Part shown: positions 60,990 to 64,000 of the stretch, piece after piece
How the letters are laid out: every line of letters starts with the position of its first letter
How positions within the stretch are numbered: the first letter of the stretch is position 1
Assembly (NCBI RefSeq): GCF_009746565.1
Contig: NZ_WRPN01000009.1
Span: forward strand, 104,093 to 168,092
Direction of reading: 5' to 3'
Source: Mariniflexile maritimum
GTDB taxonomy: Bacteria > Bacteroidota > Bacteroidia > Flavobacteriales > Flavobacteriaceae
DNA: 64,000 nt
Translations under genes and position numbers: made by a program
Notes under the pieces: model-generated
The model's input: the letters and a program-made list of their open reading frames with translations, nothing else
The model's database searches: none
What the model was told of the DNA's origin: nothing

Positions 60990-61230
60990 TTTCGATTAAA
61001 TAAAATCTATTAAAAACCTTATGTTTAATTGTTTTTTATACGCAATCTAAAATATCATCGAAAAAAAAAGTTAATAAAACCGGACGATAAAACCATTGCC
61101 GTTTTAGAAAACAAACGAACCTTTTAAAGGAATACAAAAAAATGAGGGACACCATGTTGGAAAGTATGGAAAATGAGAAACTACAAAACCTTGCTAAAAC
61201 TATTATCTTTGTCTGAAGAATTAAAATAAA
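60990..61230. other. Gap before mvaD
   Basis: AT-rich sequence with no gene recognised. A -7 element TATCTTTG at 61204-61211 lies 19 bp before the mvaD ATG. A short open stretch with MRDTMLESMENEKLQNL (from 61143) could be a relic but has no family features. Confidence 0.45.
61204..61211 (+). promoter_or_regulatory. -7 element of mvaD
   Basis: TATCTTTG, exact TAnnTTTG, 19 bp before ATG 61231. Confidence 0.55.
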
Positions 61231-62349
61231 ATGGCCCAACAACAGTTCATCCCAAAAAAATACAACAGCACCATCGATAGCGGAAAGGTATCATGGGAAT
61301 CGCCCAGTAACATTGCGTTAATTAAATATTGGGGAAAAAAGAAAGACCAAATTCCCGAAAACCCATCGATAAGCTTCACGCTTAAAAACTGCAAAACAAT
61401 CACAACCGTAAGTTTTTCCAAAAAAGAAACCCAAGCTTATTTTTCATTTGAAGTGTTTTTGGATGGCGAAAAGAAAGACGATTTTAAACCAAAAATAGAA
61501 ACCTTTTTTGAGCGCGTTGAGGTTTATTTGCCTTTTTTAAGAGCGTATCACTTTAAAATTGAAACGGAAAACACCTTCCCGCACAGTTCAGGAATCGCTT
61601 CATCGGCATCGGGCATGAGCGCTCTGGCCTTGTGTTTAATGAGTATTGAAAAACAACTTATTGAAGCAAATAATGCTTTGGGCGCAGTTGAAAGGCCGTT
61701 CAATGAGGCATATTTCAACCAGAAAGCCTCTTTTTTGGCGCGTTTAGGTTCCGGAAGTGCTTGCCGAAGCATTGAGGGCGACTTGATTGTTTGGGGAAAA
61801 ACGAAACAAATTGAGGGCAGCAGCGATTTATTTGGGGTAAAATACCCCTACAAAGTACATGGCAATTTTAAAGATTTTCAAGACACCATTCTGCTGGTTG
61901 ACAAAGGCGAAAAACAGGTAAGCAGCACCGTTGGGCACAACCTGATGCACAACCATCCGTATGCAAAAAATAGGTTTAGGCAAGCCCATGATAATTTTGA
62001 AACGTTAAAACCCATCTTAGAATCGGGCAATTTAAAAGCCTTCATCCAACTTATGGAAAGCGAAGCCCTAACCTTGCACGCAATGATGATGACCAGTATG
62101 CCCTATTTCATTTTAATGAAGCCAAATACCTTGGAAATCATCAATAAAATTTGGAAGTTTAGGCAAAAAACCAACCTGCACATTGGTTTTACCTTAGATG
62201 CTGGCGCAAACGTGCATATTCTGTATCCAAAAAATGAAACCGCCAAAATTTTAGAATTCATTAAGAATGAATTAGTTGCACATTGTCAAAATGGGCATTA
62301 TATTTGCGACCAAATTGGTTTTGGAGCACGATTAATTAAAAATGAATAG
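61231..62349 (+). CDS. mvaD: Diphosphomevalonate decarboxylase (MVA pathway, GHMP family)
   Basis: A 372-residue enzyme making isopentenyl diphosphate from mevalonate diphosphate with ATP. SPSNIALIKYWGKKKDQIPENPSISFTL (about 20-47) is the hallmark of the family, and PHSSGIASSASGMSALALCL (about 113-132) is the GHMP ATP loop. A related group acts on mevalonate-3,5-bisphosphate, so the exact substrate is not fixed by sequence. With mevalonate kinase 425 bp downstream it shows a mevalonate route to isoprenoids. Confidence 0.92.
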   Translation: MAQQQFIPKKYNSTIDSGKVSWESPSNIALIKYWGKKKDQIPENPSISFTLKNCKTITTVSFSKKETQAYFSFEVFLDGEKKDDFKPKIETFFERVEVYLPFLRAYHFKIETENTFPHSSGIASSASGMSALALCLMSIEKQLIEANNALGAVERPFNEAYFNQKASFLARLGSGSACRSIEGDLIVWGKTKQIEGSSDLFGVKYPYKVHGNFKDFQDTILLVDKGEKQVSSTVGHNLMHNHPYAKNRFRQAHDNFETLKPILESGNLKAFIQLMESEALTLHAMMMTSMPYFILMKPNTLEIINKIWKFRQKTNLHIGFTLDAGANVHILYPKNETAKILEFIKNELVAHCQNGHYICDQIGFGARLIKNE

Positions 62350-62389
62350 TTTAAAGCTTGTATTAGATAGATAAATTTAATTATTTATT

Positions 62390-62736
62390 ATGAAACCAAA
62401 TATTATTAGGGATAAAAACTTTGATTTTGCCATAGATATTGTAAATTTATATAAAGAGTTGGCATTTAAGAAGAACGAATATGTGATGTCAAGGCAATTA
62501 TTGAAGTTTGGAACATCCATAGGAGCGAACGTAATGGAAGCTGAATTTGCCCAAAGCAAGTCGGATTTTATAAATAAATGTCGATTAGTTTAAAAGAAGC
62601 CAACGAAACGGATTATTGGTTAGATTTGCTTCAAAAAACAGAATTTATTGATAAAACTATATTTGATGTGTTTAAACCCAAACCCGTTGAAATATTAAAA
62701 TTAATAGCAAGCATCGTTAAAAATTCAAAAGAATAA
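62390..62736 (+). pseudogene. Four-helix-bundle protein (23S rRNA intervening-sequence family), second copy, frameshifted
   Basis: The first frame gives 67 residues (NFDFAIDIVNLYKELAFKKNEYVMSRQLLKFGTSIGANVMEAEFAQSKSDFINK) of the same family as the 10501 gene, then a stop. The -1 frame continues with the expected MSISLKEANETDYWLDLLQK through ILKLIASIVKNSKE, ending at TAA 62734-62736. Restoring one A near 62577 gives about 115 residues. It sits between two mevalonate-pathway genes, as copy 1 sits between two atp genes. AT-rich repeats (TTAATTATTAATT-like) follow it. Confidence 0.75.
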
Positions 62737-62773
62737 TTATTAATTTTTCACTTTTAATTATTAATTAAGAAAA

Positions 62774-63703
62774 ATGAAAGGACCATTATTTTACTCGAAA
62801 ATATTACTCTTTGGCGAGTATGGCATCATCAAGGATTCCAAAGGCTTGTCCATTCCCTATAATTTTTATAATGGTGCTTTAAAAACCGATGGAAATCCTT
62901 CGGAAGCTGCTATAAAATCGAACGCAAGTTTAAAGCGGTTCGCCGCCTATCTTGAAACAATTAGTACAGAACTGGTAACGTTTGATATTGAAACCTTAAA
63001 AGCCGATGTAGAGGCCGGCATGTATTTCGATTCTTCCATTCCGCAGGGCTATGGCGTTGGCAGTAGCGGTGCGTTGGTTGCCGCTATTTACTATAATTAT
63101 GCACACAACAGAATTACCGTTTTAGAGAATTTAACCCGCGAAAAATTGTTAAAGTTGAAATCCATATTTTCGGCAATGGAATCGTTTTTCCACGGAAAAT
63201 CATCTGGACTCGACCCATTGAACAGCTATTTGAGCATTCCTATTCTTATAAATTCCAAAGATAACATTGAAGCTACCGGCATCCCATCGCAGAAAACCGA
63301 TGGCAAAGGAGCCGTATTCCTGTTGGATAGCGGCATTATTGGCGAAACCGCACCCATGGTTAGTATTTTTATGGAAAAAATGAAGCAGGAAGGATTCCGC
63401 AACATGATAAAAAACCAATTCATAAAACATACCGATGCCTGTGTGGATGATTTCTTGAAAGGCGACATCAAATCCTTATTTAAAAACACCAAGCAATTAT
63501 CAAAAGTGGTATTGAACCATTTTAAGCCCATGATACCCTTGCAGTTCCATGAACTTTGGAAAAAGGGCATCGAAACCAACGAATACTATTTAAAACTGTG
63601 CGGTTCTGGCGGAGGTGGCTATATTTTGGGTTTTACCGAAGATATCGACAAGGCAAAACAAGCATTGAAAGACCATAAATTAGAAGTGGTTTATAATTTT
63701 TAA
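62774..63703 (+). CDS. Mevalonate kinase-like GHMP kinase
   Basis: A 309-residue GHMP kinase. N-terminal FYSKILLFGEYGIIKDSKGLSIPY (about 6-29), the ATP loop PQGYGVGSSGALVAAIYY (about 90-107), and the C-terminal KLCGSGGGGYILGF (about 275-288) are present. It phosphorylates mevalonate in the MVA pathway; phosphomevalonate kinase is a less likely alternative. In flavobacteria it sits next to mvaD, as here apart from the broken inserted gene. Start ATG 62774. Confidence 0.87.
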   Translation: MKGPLFYSKILLFGEYGIIKDSKGLSIPYNFYNGALKTDGNPSEAAIKSNASLKRFAAYLETISTELVTFDIETLKADVEAGMYFDSSIPQGYGVGSSGALVAAIYYNYAHNRITVLENLTREKLLKLKSIFSAMESFFHGKSSGLDPLNSYLSIPILINSKDNIEATGIPSQKTDGKGAVFLLDSGIIGETAPMVSIFMEKMKQEGFRNMIKNQFIKHTDACVDDFLKGDIKSLFKNTKQLSKVVLNHFKPMIPLQFHELWKKGIETNEYYLKLCGSGGGGYILGFTEDIDKAKQALKDHKLEVVYNF

Positions 63704-63714
63704 CACCCCTTTTT

Positions 63715-63840
63715 ATGGAAGTTGATGAAGGTTTTTCTATTGGTTTTATCATTTGGAAAATAGCGCAGTTAATTCTTTTGCTTGGGGTAATCTACCTAGT
63801 GTATTGGTGGTTCAAATCAAAAACCAAAAAGAAACTTTAG
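63715..63840 (+). CDS. Small single-helix membrane protein (41 aa)
   Basis: ATG 63715 to TAG 63840, beginning MEVDEGFSIGFIIWKIAQLI, with one membrane helix (about 9-31) and a basic tail SKTKKKL. It starts 11 bp after the mevalonate kinase stop, which supports a real gene. No family recognised. Confidence 0.6.
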   Translation: MEVDEGFSIGFIIWKIAQLILLLGVIYLVYWWFKSKTKKKL

Positions 63841-63900
63841 ATGATGCTTTCACGGAAACAGAAACACATACTACTTAAACCCGTTGTGCATTTTAAATAA
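63841..63900 (+). pseudogene. Possible broken start of a UbiA-type prenyltransferase gene
   Basis: A 19-residue frame MMLSRKQKHILLKPVVHFK. The first 13 residues look to me like the start of the UbiA-family prenyltransferase that follows mevalonate kinase in flavobacteria, but the frame ends after HFK. It could equally be chance. Confidence 0.25.
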
Positions 63901-63902
63901 TG

Positions 63903-64000
63903 CTAATTTTAATATTATTAATGTTTCTGTCAAATATAAACTTATTGATATACTGGATAGTTGTTAAAGCAGTTATCTTAGATATTATTCTGGTTTTAAA
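63903..64000 (+). CDS. Hydrophobic open frame running off the window end
   Basis: From ATG 63903 (MLILILLMFLSNINLLIYWI) the frame stays open to the window edge with membrane-type residues. It is too short to identify. Confidence 0.35.

Noticed and set aside
61036..61242. Minus-strand 68-codon frame before mvaD
   Set aside because: No family features; it covers the mvaD promoter and AT-rich spacer.

Overview
The window comes from a chromosome of the Flavobacteriaceae (Bacteroidota). The evidence is low GC, genes without Shine-Dalgarno sites, promoters with the Bacteroidota -7 element TAnnTTTG, a SprE/PorW lipoprotein and a type IX secretion (T9SS) sorting domain, a TonB receptor with a CarboxypepD-like N-terminus, a mevalonate pathway, and an ATP synthase operon without atpD/atpC. 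I cannot name the species. No rRNA, tRNA or CRISPR array was found.

Layout. 0-2.3 kb: a DUF5687-type membrane protein with its ABC ATPase. 2.6-11.7 kb: SprE-like lipoprotein, bactofilin, AtpZ-like protein, small membrane protein, atpB-E-F-H-A, a broken four-helix-bundle gene, atpG. 11.9-20.1 kb: a T9SS cargo gene frameshifted in an A-tract, a flippase, dut, a nucleotidyltransferase, a TonB-like protein, then TPR, DUF4292 and EnvC-like genes. 20.2-25.6 kb: yicC...gmk-nadD, split by an RNase H plus UvrD-helicase/nuclease pair and a decayed HigBA-like module. 25.7-35.3 kb: ppnP, then a phosphate-related block (PiT transporter, OprO/P-like porin, beta-helix lipoprotein, TonB receptor, orphan receptor N-domain). 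35.4-44.0 kb: dgt, a restriction-modification pair, dxs, a deaminase, ald, a zinc protease. 44.3-51.7 kb: GntR-type regulator, small outer-membrane protein, glyS, comF, Ig-like lipoprotein, an amidase, a coiled-coil protein. 51.9-58.1 kb: tkt, transaldolase and a catalytically dead Nudix regulator, then msrB-msrA-selO. 58.2-64 kb: thioesterase, glycerophosphodiesterase, a BaiN-type flavoprotein, mvaD, a second broken four-helix-bundle gene, mevalonate kinase.

Main observations. (1) All five leftward genes of the 28.4-35.3 kb block, the PiT transporter through the orphan domain, have ATGTTA-like half-sites repeated every 11 bp upstream. The proximal half-site is 8 or 19 bp from the putative -7 element each time. 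This looks like PhoB/PhoP boxes and suggests that the TonB receptor and lipoprotein belong to a phosphate-starvation regulon. (2) Two accessory modules, RNase H plus helicase-nuclease and R-M, sit inside otherwise conserved housekeeping neighbourhoods. The methyltransferase gene has a near-ideal terminator hairpin inside its coding region. (3) Several small repeats look mobile: a roughly 100-bp structured element in three copies, a palindrome family, and a palindromic element that seems inserted in frame in a flavoprotein gene. Two four-helix-bundle genes have each lost one base. (4) A palindrome overlaps the tkt promoter two genes upstream of a Nudix-fold regulator that lacks catalytic glutamates.

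Limits: everything was read by eye. Family names come from recognising motifs and gene order, not from searches.
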